Shown here: positions 26,130 to 34,331 of the stretch, piece by piece
Numbering within the stretch: the stretch's first letter is position 1
Layout: each line of letters begins with the position of its first letter
Source: Gammaproteobacteria bacterium
Lineage (GTDB): Bacteria; Pseudomonadota; Gammaproteobacteria; Ga0077536
Assembly: GCA_024234975.1 (NCBI GenBank)
Contig: JACKNH010000012.1
Location: forward strand, 1 to 64,000
Direction: 5' to 3'
Length of the DNA: 64,000 nt
Position numbers and translations under genes: made by a program
Notes under the pieces: model-generated
What the model saw: only the letters and a program-made list of their open reading frames with translations
Database searches by the model: none
What the model was told of the DNA's origin: nothing

Positions 26130-26911
26130 GGCTGGGCTCCTTTCAGCGACAACAGGTAGCCGAGCAGGTCGGCGATTTGTTGTTCGCTGAATCTGTCGCC
26201 GTAGGCCGGCATGGCGGATTCGTTGCCGATGCGGTATTCCTTCAGCGTGCGTTTGTCGAGTGAAACGAGCCGTTCGTCCTTGCTCACCAGTTGCACACTG
26301 AACGTGTCTTCATTCAGGCGGCGACCTTCGACGACGCGGCCATCGGCTGTCACCGCATGCACCGGACGATTGCTCGGCATCATGCCGCTTACCGGATTCT
26401 GCAACACGCGGCGCAGTGCCGCCGCGGTGCGCGTTCTGCCGATCGAGGTGAGCGGCGGAGCGTAAGCGGGGCCGCTGCCACCGACGCGGTGGCATTGGGT
26501 GCAGCCACCTTCACCTTCGAACAGGTCCTTGCCTGCGGCTGCATCGCCAATCGTCACGCCGGTGCCATCGAAACTGGTGATGTTGCGCAGGTAGGCGACC
26601 AGCGCTGCGAGTTCGGCTTCGGCATAACCGGTGGCGGCCATCGCCGTACCGGGGACGCCATCGCGGATCACGCCTTGCAGATCGCGATCGGTGGAGGCAT
26701 TGCGAAACGTGCCACGGCGCAGGTTGGCCTGCGGCATCAGGTCGCCATTGGGTCCGTGGCAGACGACGCAGCGTTCGGAAAACAACTGCGCGCCGTAAGC
26801 GATGTCGGCGATGTCGTATTGACCTTCGTGCTGCTGGGCGGCGGCTGCCGGCAGGGAAAACAGGCATGCCGGCAGCAACACGGCGGTGAACAGTGTTGTC
26901 AGTCTTCTCAT
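26126..26911 (-). CDS. dihaem c-type cytochrome
   Basis: 261 residues with signal peptide (MRRLTTLFTAVLLPACLFSLPAAAA). Two haem c sites: CVVCH (Cys48, Cys51, His52) and CTQCH (Cys137, Cys140, His141). Each has a downstream Met candidate (GTAMAATG near 89-94 and SAMPAYG near the end). Between the second haem site and its Met is an inserted beta module (TADGRVVEGRRLNEDTFSVQ) that resembles one in the neighbouring quinohaem enzyme. It is coupled by a 4-base overlap to the alcohol dehydrogenase gene and probably carries its electrons to a terminal oxidase. Confidence 0.88.
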   Translation of the reverse strand: MRRLTTLFTAVLLPACLFSLPAAAAQQHEGQYDIADIAYGAQLFSERCVVCHGPNGDLMPQANLRRGTFRNASTDRDLQGVIRDGVPGTAMAATGYAEAELAALVAYLRNITSFDGTGVTIGDAAAGKDLFEGEGGCTQCHRVGGSGPAYAPPLTSIGRTRTAAALRRVLQNPVSGMMPSNRPVHAVTADGRVVEGRRLNEDTFSVQLVSKDERLVSLDKRTLKEYRIGNESAMPAYGDRFSEQQIADLLGYLLSLKGAQP

Positions 26912-26932
26912 CAGGAATCCTCCCGTTGCGGG

Positions 26933-27796
26933 CTAGTGTTCCTGGCCTTCGATGGGGGCAACGCCTTTCGGCAGATTGGCTTCCGGCTGCCCGCCCAATA
27001 CCTGCTGTACGCCCATGCGCAATAGCCCGGAATCCGATGGCGCCTGGAAGAATGTGTAACCGTCCCGTACGCCTTTCCACGCCGAAGGACCGGCGAGATA
27101 TTTGCCGGCGCCCAGCGTTGCATTCTTGATTTTGGTGACGATCGCTTCGTATTGCGGATCACCCTGGCGGTAGCCGGAGAAGCTGCCGATGTCCGAACTG
27201 GCGGCAAAGACGATGTCGACCTGGTCGATAGCGGCGATCTTGTCGGCAATGTCCGCGCCGGCGGGATTCTCGATCATCGCCACAATCATGATGTTGTCGT
27301 TGGCAAGCTCGCGATAACGGCTGCCCCAGAGGGCGCCGTACTGCCCACCGCCCTGGCTGCGTTTGCCGATGGGCGGGTATTTGGCGAAGGTGATGGCGTT
27401 GTTGATCTTCTCGACGGTGTCGACCAGCGGCACGATGATACCCAGCGCGCCGATATCGGTGGCCTTCTGAATATCGCCTTCGCTGTCGGAAGGGACGCGG
27501 ATGAATGGCACCGCAGGACCGGGGCAGGCGCGAACCATCGCCGCCACCTGATAATAGGTCAGCGGGCTGTGCTGCATTTCAATCCAGAGGAAATCAAAAC
27601 CGGAGTTGGCCATCGCGCAATAGATATCGATGTCCGCGGTGGTCACGGTGCCGCCCACCACCTGCTTGCCGGCCGCCAGCTTCTGTTTGACGGTGTTGAA
27701 GATGTTGCTGTCAGCCGCCTGCGCGGAAATATTGCAGAGGCCGGATACAAACAGGGCACACAGCAGTGCCCGGCACATCAAAAATCCCGATTTCAT
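26933..27796 (-). CDS. exported HpcH/HpaI-type aldolase
   Basis: 287 residues; strong ribosome site (AGGGGGGAA) and a clear signal peptide MKSGFLMCRALLCALFVSGLCNISAQA. The remainder is a class II pyruvate aldolase TIM barrel. Key positions of HpcH/HpaI are retained: His76 in IEMQHSP, Arg100 in PFIRVPS, Glu176 in MIENPAG and Asp202 in SSDIGSFSG (the last two are metal ligands in the family). The usual GPxDL phrase is changed to ASSDI. Family members are normally cytoplasmic; this one is first in an operon of exported proteins, so retro-aldol cleavage in the periplasm, or a changed function, is possible. Confidence 0.82.
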   Translation of the reverse strand: MKSGFLMCRALLCALFVSGLCNISAQAADSNIFNTVKQKLAAGKQVVGGTVTTADIDIYCAMANSGFDFLWIEMQHSPLTYYQVAAMVRACPGPAVPFIRVPSDSEGDIQKATDIGALGIIVPLVDTVEKINNAITFAKYPPIGKRSQGGGQYGALWGSRYRELANDNIMIVAMIENPAGADIADKIAAIDQVDIVFAASSDIGSFSGYRQGDPQYEAIVTKIKNATLGAGKYLAGPSAWKGVRDGYTFFQAPSDSGLLRMGVQQVLGGQPEANLPKGVAPIEGQEH

Positions 27797-27898
27797 GATT
27801 CCCCCCTAAGGAATGCGTACCAGGCGTTTCGCCGGCGCCAGGCCAGCCTGCAGCCGGTCGGGTTGCGAAGCGCCCGGTCAGTGTACACCGTTGCCGGA

Positions 27899-27913
27899 CA
27901 ACTTCTGTAGTTG
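27899..27913. promoter_or_regulatory. inverted repeat in the divergent promoter region, possible operator
   Basis: CAACT-TCTGT-AGTTG is a perfect 5-base inverted repeat with a 5-base spacer. It lies about 100 bases upstream of the aldolase operon and about 180 bases upstream of the SMP-30 operon. This 297-base divergent region otherwise shows only weak promoter matches. No regulator gene is adjacent. Confidence 0.25.
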
Positions 27914-28093
27914 CTACATCAACCCAGCGGAACCCGATAGTTCGATGTACCCATATTCCGTGGATTCAACTGTACTTCCTATGCGGTTTGGATTGTGGGT
28001 AAGATGCCGCGGGTATCTGGTTGAGACGACAAGTGTCAACAGCGTGCTTCGGCGCAGCTTGTGCCTGAGGCGCCAGTGTCCGGGGGGGATGCC

Positions 28094-29155
28094 GTGAAAA
28101 CATACAGCCGTCGCCGCATGCTGCAAGGCATGGGGGCCGCAGTCGTGCCGTTGATGGCGGGCCGGTCCCGCGCACAGCAGCCTGTGACCGATGTCGAATC
28201 GCTGGCGCCGATCTCCGGTGACCGCGATTGGACCGGGCAGAATCCGATTCACTATCCTGACCCCGATGTCATCGCGCTCGACCCGCGATTCAGGCGATAT
28301 GGTCTGTTCAACGCTCCCATCCAACGCTTGTATACCGGCACGGTGTGGGCGGAAGGTCCGGCGTGGAATGGTGTGGGCAGGTACGTGGTCTGGAGTGACA
28401 TTCCCAACAACGTACAACTGCGCTGGATCGACGACGACACTCGCGTCTCCCGCTTCCGCAATCCTTCCAACAACAGCAATGGCAACACCTTTGATTACCA
28501 GGGCAGACAACTGTCCGCCGAGCACGGCATGCGCCGCGTCGCGCGTTACGAAGCCGATGGCTCGGTCACGGTGATTGCGGAGCGCTACGAGAACAAGCCG
28601 CTGAATTCTCCCAACGATGTCGTTGTACATCCCGACGGCAGCATCTGGTTCACCGATCCGGTCTATGGCATCAGCGGCAACTACGAAGGCAACCGGGCGG
28701 AGCCGGAATCGAAACCTTCCGTATACCGGGTGGACGGTGGCAGCGGTCGCGTTCAGCGGGTGACTGACGACGTCGCCATGCCCAATGGCCTGTGCTTTTC
28801 GCCGGATTACTCGCTGCTGTACGTGGCCGATACCGGCGCCAGCGAAACGCGGGTGTTTCAGGTCCAGGGTGAGCGCCTGGGTAACGGCAGAAGTTTTGTA
28901 CGCCTTCGTGCACCCGCTGGTATGCGTTCCGCCGCCGACGGCATCCGCTGTGATGTTGAAGGTAATTTGTGGTGCGGTGCGGCACCCGGCGTACAGGTGG
29001 TGGCGCCCAATGGCGATCAAATCGGCATGATCCGGTTGCCGGAAATCTGTGCCAACCTGTGCTTCGGCGGCGCCAAGCGCAACCGTTTGTTCATGACGGC
29101 GAGCCAGTCGTTGTACGCGCTGTATGTTGGTGTCGCTGGTGCGCATATCTGTTGA
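28094..29155 (+). CDS. Tat-exported SMP-30/gluconolactonase family protein
   Basis: 353 residues from GTG 28094, five bases after GGGGGGA; a GTG at 28061 would bury the signal. The N-terminus KTYSRRRMLQGMGAAVV is a twin-arginine signal (SRRRML), so the protein is exported folded. The six-bladed propeller shows the SMP-30 metal-site landmarks: EGPAWN (Glu ligand), LNSPNDVVVHPDG (Asn/Asp), and AADGIRCDVEGNLW (Asp). Such enzymes hydrolyse sugar or aldonic lactones using Ca or Zn. Just downstream are a cytochrome c and a glucose-dehydrogenase-like quinoprotein. That is the expected partnership: a quinoprotein makes a lactone and this enzyme opens it. Confidence 0.88.
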   Translation: MKTYSRRRMLQGMGAAVVPLMAGRSRAQQPVTDVESLAPISGDRDWTGQNPIHYPDPDVIALDPRFRRYGLFNAPIQRLYTGTVWAEGPAWNGVGRYVVWSDIPNNVQLRWIDDDTRVSRFRNPSNNSNGNTFDYQGRQLSAEHGMRRVARYEADGSVTVIAERYENKPLNSPNDVVVHPDGSIWFTDPVYGISGNYEGNRAEPESKPSVYRVDGGSGRVQRVTDDVAMPNGLCFSPDYSLLYVADTGASETRVFQVQGERLGNGRSFVRLRAPAGMRSAADGIRCDVEGNLWCGAAPGVQVVAPNGDQIGMIRLPEICANLCFGGAKRNRLFMTASQSLYALYVGVAGAHIC

Positions 29156-29169
29156 TCAAGGCTGACCTG

Positions 29170-29568
29170 ATGAAACGATTCTGGATGATCATGCTGGCGC
29201 TCTTGCCCGTGACCCACACGCGGGTGGCTCTGGCCTACACCGAAGAGCAGGCCATCGGGGGCCAGGCGTTGTACTACCAGCATTGCCTGCAATGCCATGG
29301 CGAAACCATGGCCGGTGTCGACCAGGCGCCGCCTTTGGCCGGGCCGCAATTCGCCGGGCACTGGCGTGGCGAATCGTTATTGGCGCTGGTCGAACGCATG
29401 AACACCATGCCACCGGATAAACCCGGCACGCTGTCGCGGCAGAACCTGGTGGATATTCTTTCCTACGTGTTGTGGTACAACGGATTGCCGTTCGATCAGG
29501 CGCCGCTGACTACCGATCGCACGACGCTGACTGACACAAAATTTCCGATGCCCGCGATGGGCGAATGA
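29170..29568 (+). CDS. small monohaem cytochrome c
   Basis: 132 residues; signal peptide MKRFWMIMLALLPVTHTRVALA. A single haem site CLQCH (Cys39, Cys42, His43) and a likely axial Met in MNTMPPDKPG. A class I fold is supported by the C-terminal helix QNLVDILSYVLWYNGLP. It is placed 14 bases after the lactonase gene and 16 bases before the quinoprotein gene, so it is the likely electron acceptor for that enzyme. Confidence 0.88.
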   Translation: MKRFWMIMLALLPVTHTRVALAYTEEQAIGGQALYYQHCLQCHGETMAGVDQAPPLAGPQFAGHWRGESLLALVERMNTMPPDKPGTLSRQNLVDILSYVLWYNGLPFDQAPLTTDRTTLTDTKFPMPAMGE

Positions 29569-29584
29569 CATTCGGAGCGGCGCA

Positions 29585-31657
29585 ATGAGCTTTCATGATT
29601 TCCGCCTTGCCTGTGCACGCTGTCACCTGCTGCCGGCATTACTGCTGTCGCTGGCAGCGGGCCAGTGTGATGCACAATCCACGGTCACCGCTGAACAAAC
29701 AGGCGGCGAGTGGACGACATACGGCGCGAACCTGGCCAGCCATCGCTACTCACCGCTGGACCAGATCAATGCGGATAACTTCAAGGATCTTGAAGTGGTC
29801 TGGCGCTTGCGCACGGATTTCCTGGGGCCGCGGCCCGATGGCTTATACGGTGCGACGCCGCTGTACGTGAACAACACGTTGTATACCACTGCGGGCACGC
29901 GACGCGCCGTGATTGCGATGGACCCGGCGACCGGTGAAATCCTCTGGCTGCATCGGCTGGACGAAGGCGAGCGTGGCACCGCGGGCGCACGCCAGGGCGC
30001 GGGGCGCGGTGTCGCCTACTGGGAAAGCGATGATGGCAAGGACCAACGCATTCTCTATGTCACCCCCGGCTATCGATTGATTGCGCTGGACGCGCGCACC
30101 GGCGCGGTCGTTACCTCATTCGGCGACGAGGGGATCGTCGATCTCAAGCAGAATTTCGATCAGGACCTTGACCCGCTGGACCCCGGCATCGGTCTCAATG
30201 CCACGCCGCTGGTGGTCGGTGATGTGATTGTTGTCGGCGCATCCCATCGGCCGACCTCCGCCGTGGATTCCACCTGGAGTGCGCGCGGCTACGTGCGCGG
30301 GTTTGATATTCGTACCGGCAAACGGTTGTGGATCTTCCACACCATTCCGCTGCGCGGCGAATACGGCTACGACAGCTGGCACGGCAAGGCCGAGGAGAAC
30401 GGCAACGTCGGCGTCTGGTCGCAGATGAGCGCCGACCCTGAACTTGGCCTGGTTTATCTGCCGGTGGAAATGGCTGCCGCGGATTACAACGGTTACAACC
30501 GTCCGGGGGATGGCCTGTTCGGCGAATCGCTGGTGGCCGTTGACGTGCAGACCGGTAAACGCAAGTGGCATTACCAGACGATTCACCACGGCATCTGGGA
30601 CTGGGACCTGCCGTGCGCGCCCATTCTGTTCGATATGCAGATGAATGGTCGCACGGTGAAAGCGTTGGCGCAGCCGACCAAGAGCGCCTTCCTGTTTGTT
30701 CTGGACCGCGAGACCGGCGAGCCGATCTGGCCCATCGAAGAGCGGGCCGTGCCGCAATCTGAATCGCAATACGAAACGACCAGTCCCACCCAACCGTTTC
30801 CGACCTGGCCGAAACCATTCGATCGCCAGGGCGTGACACCCGACGACCTCAACGATTTGACGCCGGCGCTGAAGGCTGAGGCTGAAGCGGCACTGGCGAA
30901 CTACCGTATAGGACCAATCTTCACGCCGCCGGCACTCGCCACTGAAGGTGGACCGACGGCTACGTTGATGTTGCCCGGGCCGGTCGGTGGCGCGAACTGG
31001 CCTGGCGGTAGTTTTGATCCGAAGACCAACCGGCTGTACATCCATTCGCACACGCAGTTGAGTGAGCTGGTCAACACGCCCTCGGACATGGTGCCGTTCA
31101 ATCGCGGGCCGGGTGGAGAGGCGCCGAAGAAACCGGGTGCTTTGCCCGGTCTCGGGCCACGGCCGGGGCTGCTGGGGTCACCGGGGGGACTCGTGCCACG
31201 CCGGCCGAGCGTCGTGTTGCAAGGGACCATTCCGATGGTCAAACCGCCGTATGACCGTATCACCGCCTATGACATGAACACCGGTGAAATGGTCTGGCAG
31301 AAGACCCACGGCACCACTGAAGACGCCATCCGCAACAACCCGGCACTGGCCGGCGTGCCGGATATTGATCGCCTGGGTTCTTACGGCCGCATCTTCATCG
31401 GCACGCTGACAACCGCTACGCTGGTCGTCGCCGGTGAAGGCGCCACCCATACCAACGAACGCGGTGAAACCGTGGCGCTGCTGCGTGCCTATGACAAGGC
31501 TACCGGCGCGGACATCGAAGGCAGGATCGAAATGCCGGCGCGTCAGACCGGATCACCGATGACGTTCATGCACAACGGCAAACAATACATCGTGGTGTCG
31601 GTGACCCACAGCGGCGCCAACGTCGGTGGCGAAATCGTGGCGTATGCATTGCCGTGA
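29585..31657 (+). CDS. quinoprotein glucose dehydrogenase-like enzyme (soluble, PQQ propeller)
   Basis: 690 residues with a signal peptide ending near GQCDAQ and GGAGC before the ATG. It resembles the periplasmic domain of membrane-bound quinoprotein glucose dehydrogenases: EWTTYGANLASHRYSPLDQIN at the start, then PGYRLIALDARTG, HHGIWDWDLP (active-site His and Asp), and VGGANWPGGSFDP. The N-terminal membrane anchor of E. coli Gcd is absent, so it is periplasmic and would use the adjacent cytochrome c in place of ubiquinone. A Pro/Gly-rich insert near residues 510-545 (GALPGLGPRPGLLGSPGG) is unusual. The substrate could be a sugar, polyol or another alcohol. Confidence 0.85.
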   Translation: MSFHDFRLACARCHLLPALLLSLAAGQCDAQSTVTAEQTGGEWTTYGANLASHRYSPLDQINADNFKDLEVVWRLRTDFLGPRPDGLYGATPLYVNNTLYTTAGTRRAVIAMDPATGEILWLHRLDEGERGTAGARQGAGRGVAYWESDDGKDQRILYVTPGYRLIALDARTGAVVTSFGDEGIVDLKQNFDQDLDPLDPGIGLNATPLVVGDVIVVGASHRPTSAVDSTWSARGYVRGFDIRTGKRLWIFHTIPLRGEYGYDSWHGKAEENGNVGVWSQMSADPELGLVYLPVEMAAADYNGYNRPGDGLFGESLVAVDVQTGKRKWHYQTIHHGIWDWDLPCAPILFDMQMNGRTVKALAQPTKSAFLFVLDRETGEPIWPIEERAVPQSESQYETTSPTQPFPTWPKPFDRQGVTPDDLNDLTPALKAEAEAALANYRIGPIFTPPALATEGGPTATLMLPGPVGGANWPGGSFDPKTNRLYIHSHTQLSELVNTPSDMVPFNRGPGGEAPKKPGALPGLGPRPGLLGSPGGLVPRRPSVVLQGTIPMVKPPYDRITAYDMNTGEMVWQKTHGTTEDAIRNNPALAGVPDIDRLGSYGRIFIGTLTTATLVVAGEGATHTNERGETVALLRAYDKATGADIEGRIEMPARQTGSPMTFMHNGKQYIVVSVTHSGANVGGEIVAYALP

Positions 31658-31681
31658 CGCTCGGGCAACTTTGGCAAGTTT

Positions 31682-31774
31682 GGGGTCAGAGTCAAATCTC
31701 CACGAAGTGAATCTCGTCGGGGACACGCAACAGACTCGAAACAACCAGCTGCACTGAGTTTTTACTCTGACCCC
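31682..31774. repeat. GGGTCAG repeat, copy 3
   Basis: The left arm GGGGTCAGAGTCAAATCTCC (31682-31701) and right arm GAGTTTTTACTCTGACCCC (31756-31774) face each other across 54 bases. The element lies in the 137-base gap before the secreted protein/DUF6152 pair; another copy follows that pair. Confidence 0.75.
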
Positions 31775-31794
31775 AGATTTTGCGGAGCAGGTTT

Positions 31795-32613
31795 ATGAAA
31801 GTGATTCGTTTTCTTGTCGTCGCCGTGCTGTCCGGAGGGTTGAACGTGGCGCAGGCGGCGGATGCCGTTCCCGACGGTCTGACGGGTGTGTGGAGCGGGT
31901 CGATGACAACGCCGGATAACCCGTGGTGGAACTCCGAGGATACGTTGTGCTTTCCGGGTTGTCCGAAACTGTTTCATGATCATCTCGGCTCGCTGCTGGA
32001 TGACCCGACCAACGACAACACGCCCGTGGGCGAGCTCGCGGGTAAAACGTTTGGTGTGGTAATCGCGGACCGCATGGCCCGCTCCACGGCCGAGGGCAAA
32101 CGGCTGATCGAGGCGTCCACCGCGACGGAAAATATCGACATGGCGAAGTTCTGCGAGCCATACGGATTTGTACGCGAAGCGATGAACGCGTTGCCGATGC
32201 GAATCAGCCACCGCGGCGATCACCTGCTGATTGAATACGAGGAGTTCAATCTCTCGCGGACCATCTGGCTCGATGGCCGCGAACATCCAAAACCGGCAGT
32301 CAACACCCCACTGGGGTTCTCCACCGGCCGTTTCGATGGCAAAACGTTAATCGTGGAAACCACCGGCATCAGCGGTGACTATCTCATCGGCCTGAACAGC
32401 CCGACCGTGCACTACGGCCGGTTTGCCGATGGCGCGAGCGCAGTGGAACGCTATGTTGTCAGGGATGAACCACGCCGATTGGTGCTGGAACTCACGTTGA
32501 CCGATCCAGTGACGCTCAATGAGCCTTACGTGTGGACCAAGACATGGCTGGCAACGCCTGACGTGGATTTGCTGGTGGATAGTTGCGAAGACGTTCCGGG
32601 AGAAATGCAATGA
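31795..32613 (+). CDS. conserved secreted protein paired with DUF6152 (copy A)
   Basis: 272 residues from the ATG at 31795 (GGAGCAGG upstream); signal peptide MKVIRFLVVAVLSGGLNVAQA. The mature protein has two cysteines in CFPGC and a C-terminal beta-rich half whose phrases (GRFDGKTLIVETTGISGDY, VERYVVRDEPRRLVLELTLTDPVTL, VWTKTW) resemble the C-terminal half of the product of 42592. Both genes are followed at once by a DUF6152 gene. Function is unknown; the pair is common near quinoprotein and aromatic-degradation genes in my experience of such genomes, but that is not proof. The stop overlaps the next ATG by four bases. Confidence 0.7.
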   Translation: MKVIRFLVVAVLSGGLNVAQAADAVPDGLTGVWSGSMTTPDNPWWNSEDTLCFPGCPKLFHDHLGSLLDDPTNDNTPVGELAGKTFGVVIADRMARSTAEGKRLIEASTATENIDMAKFCEPYGFVREAMNALPMRISHRGDHLLIEYEEFNLSRTIWLDGREHPKPAVNTPLGFSTGRFDGKTLIVETTGISGDYLIGLNSPTVHYGRFADGASAVERYVVRDEPRRLVLELTLTDPVTLNEPYVWTKTWLATPDVDLLVDSCEDVPGEMQ

Positions 32614-33053
32614 ATAATGGCAGAACACACCGAATCATCGTGGGACTCGTTTGTTGTCTCGGAGGACTGCTGCATGCGACAACGGCCAGTGCCCATCACT
32701 CCGCCGGCCTGGTCTACGACGTCAACGTCCAAACTGAAATTGAAGGCGTCGTCACGCGCTTTGAACTGGGCAATCCGCATATGCGGATTTATTTCACCCG
32801 GCCTGGCGTTGACGACCAGCAATGGATGGCGGAGGGAGGCTCACGGACGGTGCTGGTCCGCAAGGGCTGGACGGCGGATACGTTCAAGCCGGGCGACAGG
32901 ATACGTTTGCAGGGAAGCCCGTCGCGCGACGAACGGCCGATATTTCATGTCAGAAACATCATCCGGGCTGACGGCAGCGAAATCTTCGCCGAAGACGGCG
33001 CCTCGCCGGCCGATGCCGAGGCGCGCCGACAGAGAACGCGTCGCAGTGAATAG
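32610..33053 (+). CDS. DUF6152 family periplasmic protein (copy A)
   Basis: 147 residues from the ATG at 32610, overlapping the previous stop as ATGA and preceded by GGGAG. Signal peptide ends in TTASA, then HHSAGLVYD. The family signature is a His-His-Ser near the mature N-terminus, EIEGVVTRFELGNPHMRIYF (an OB-like strand with NPH), and a KPGDRIRLQGSP segment. The His pair at the mature N-terminus could bind metal. The C-terminus is charged and disordered (EARRQRTRRSE). Translational coupling to the upstream gene points to a joint function. Confidence 0.8.
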   Translation: MNNGRTHRIIVGLVCCLGGLLHATTASAHHSAGLVYDVNVQTEIEGVVTRFELGNPHMRIYFTRPGVDDQQWMAEGGSRTVLVRKGWTADTFKPGDRIRLQGSPSRDERPIFHVRNIIRADGSEIFAEDGASPADAEARRQRTRRSE

Positions 33054-33064
33054 TTAAATAATTT

Positions 33065-33106
33065 GGGTCAGAGTAAAAACTCCGCGAGATCTTACTCTGA
33101 CCCTGA
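33065..33106. repeat. GGGTCAG repeat, copy 4
   Basis: GGGTCAGAGTAAAAACTCC (33065-33083) and ATCTTACTCTGACCC (33089-33103) form a compact palindrome. It ends within a few bases of the stop of the VPLPA-CTERM gene at 33110 and could act as its terminator. Confidence 0.75.
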
Positions 33107-33109
33107 ATC

Positions 33110-34006
33110 TCAGGGCTGGGCGCGGCGGGGTCGTGCGGCCAGGCCGATTAATGCCGGTGCAATGAGCGCGAGCGCTGGAGGCAGCGGCACCGGTGCAAGC
33201 GGTGCTGCCGCAAGCACGGCGATGGCGTCACGCGATGGACACAGGTTCAACGTCGCTGCATAGCAGGCGAAGGCCGTCAGGTTCAGAGAATCCCGTGCGG
33301 ACAGGTAACCTTCGATTCTGAAGCGCAGTATGTTGTAGCCATCGGTCTCCGCCACGAGGTCTGAGTTCGGTCCCGGGCCGGTGATATCGATGAGTGAAAA
33401 AACCTGCTCGCCTTCGTAGAAGGAGAAAGCCGGGTTGCCGCCGAGCTTGTCGGCGTCGTTGATTTCATCGCCACCCGGATCATCGATGACATCAAAGAAG
33501 GCCGTGGTGTTGCGCGATCGCGCGAGCCCGTTGCCATCGGTATCGATGAGCTCGAGATCCAGCAACACATCTTTCATTGTCGGACCCGACGTCACGTCGG
33601 TCGCCATGAGGATATCCAGCGCGTAGACGACTTCTGAGTCGGTCGGGTTGGTGATGCCGTAACGGACGAACAACCAGGGATCGGCATCGGACATCGCGAC
33701 AAAGGTCAGCAACACCCGCCCGGTGACGAAGGGCCCGATGAGTTGTTCGAACTCGTCGATTGCGTCTGGGTTTGCCGCAATATTTTCGTGGAGCAGTTCC
33801 AGCCTGCGGATGGCTTCCTCTTCCACCGCTATTGGCGTCTTGTCGACCTGCGATGCGTAGGTGATTTCGGCCTGACGGTCAGCGACCGCACCGAAGACGT
33901 GTAACGGCTCGGCGGCGGCGGCGATCTGCGCGACCAGCATCGAAATGGCGAGGGCGAACGGACCGAGGACAGCCCGCCCGCACACACTGGGCGGCATCAC
34001 GTTCAT
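33110..34006 (-). CDS. VPLPA-CTERM sorting-signal protein
   Basis: 298 residues; GAGGAG before the ATG; signal peptide ending AQIAAAAE. The central part includes a calcium-site-like run LIDTDGNGLARS and many acidic residues. The tail APVPLPPALALIAPALIGLAA then RPRRAQP is a VPLPA-type exosortase signal. It converges with the DUF6152 gene, with a GGGTCAG palindrome in the 56-base gap. Exported; function unknown. Confidence 0.8.
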   Translation of the reverse strand: MNVMPPSVCGRAVLGPFALAISMLVAQIAAAAEPLHVFGAVADRQAEITYASQVDKTPIAVEEEAIRRLELLHENIAANPDAIDEFEQLIGPFVTGRVLLTFVAMSDADPWLFVRYGITNPTDSEVVYALDILMATDVTSGPTMKDVLLDLELIDTDGNGLARSRNTTAFFDVIDDPGGDEINDADKLGGNPAFSFYEGEQVFSLIDITGPGPNSDLVAETDGYNILRFRIEGYLSARDSLNLTAFACYAATLNLCPSRDAIAVLAAAPLAPVPLPPALALIAPALIGLAARPRRAQP

Positions 34007-34331
34007 GACAAGCTCCTCTCGTGGGATAGTTATTGTTTCTGGTGGTTATAGCACGCGTTCCGCCGGCTGCGTCGCCGGATTTCACGGCACTTCCTGACAG
34101 CGTCGGACGTCATCAGACGTAGACGGCCAGTGAAATGACAGGTGCCGGGCAGGACCGGCGGCGTCCAAAAATAGTCAAATCACCTACTAAGTGGTCTATT
34201 TCGCCGTTGATGAATGGTGAATTTCGCTGTTAAATCCGTAACTGATTGAAATATAAGCATTCGGGTACTGGCACGATACTCGCATTGGTGTGGTTTGGGA
34301 TCACATTCAATCTGCCGGGAGGGCGCCCGCT
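34007..34331. other. intergenic region with promoter elements
   Basis: 325 bases between divergent genes; no gene. It is AT-richer than its surroundings at 34160-34260 and contains a sigma-54-like promoter at 34269-34284 and a GACGTCATCAGACGT-type partial palindrome near 34105. Confidence 0.5.
34269..34284 (+). promoter_or_regulatory. sigma-54-like promoter
   Basis: TGGCAC-GATAC-TCGCA matches the -24/-12 consensus TGGCAC-N5-TTGCA at all but one position, with the invariant GG-N10-GC spacing. The predicted start near 34295 leaves a 37-base leader with a good ribosome site before the ATG at 34332. Confidence 0.5.

Noticed and set aside
26933..27796. Idea that the exported HpaI-like protein is a dead enzyme because GPxDL is changed to ASSDI
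   Set aside because: The His, Arg, Glu and Asp positions that matter for metal and pyruvate binding are all present, so loss of activity cannot be claimed.
27914..29146. 410-residue minus-strand frame opposite the SMP-30 gene
   Set aside because: The plus-strand frame has a Tat signal, propeller motifs and a ribosome site. The minus-strand product is a mirror of it without any recognisable feature.
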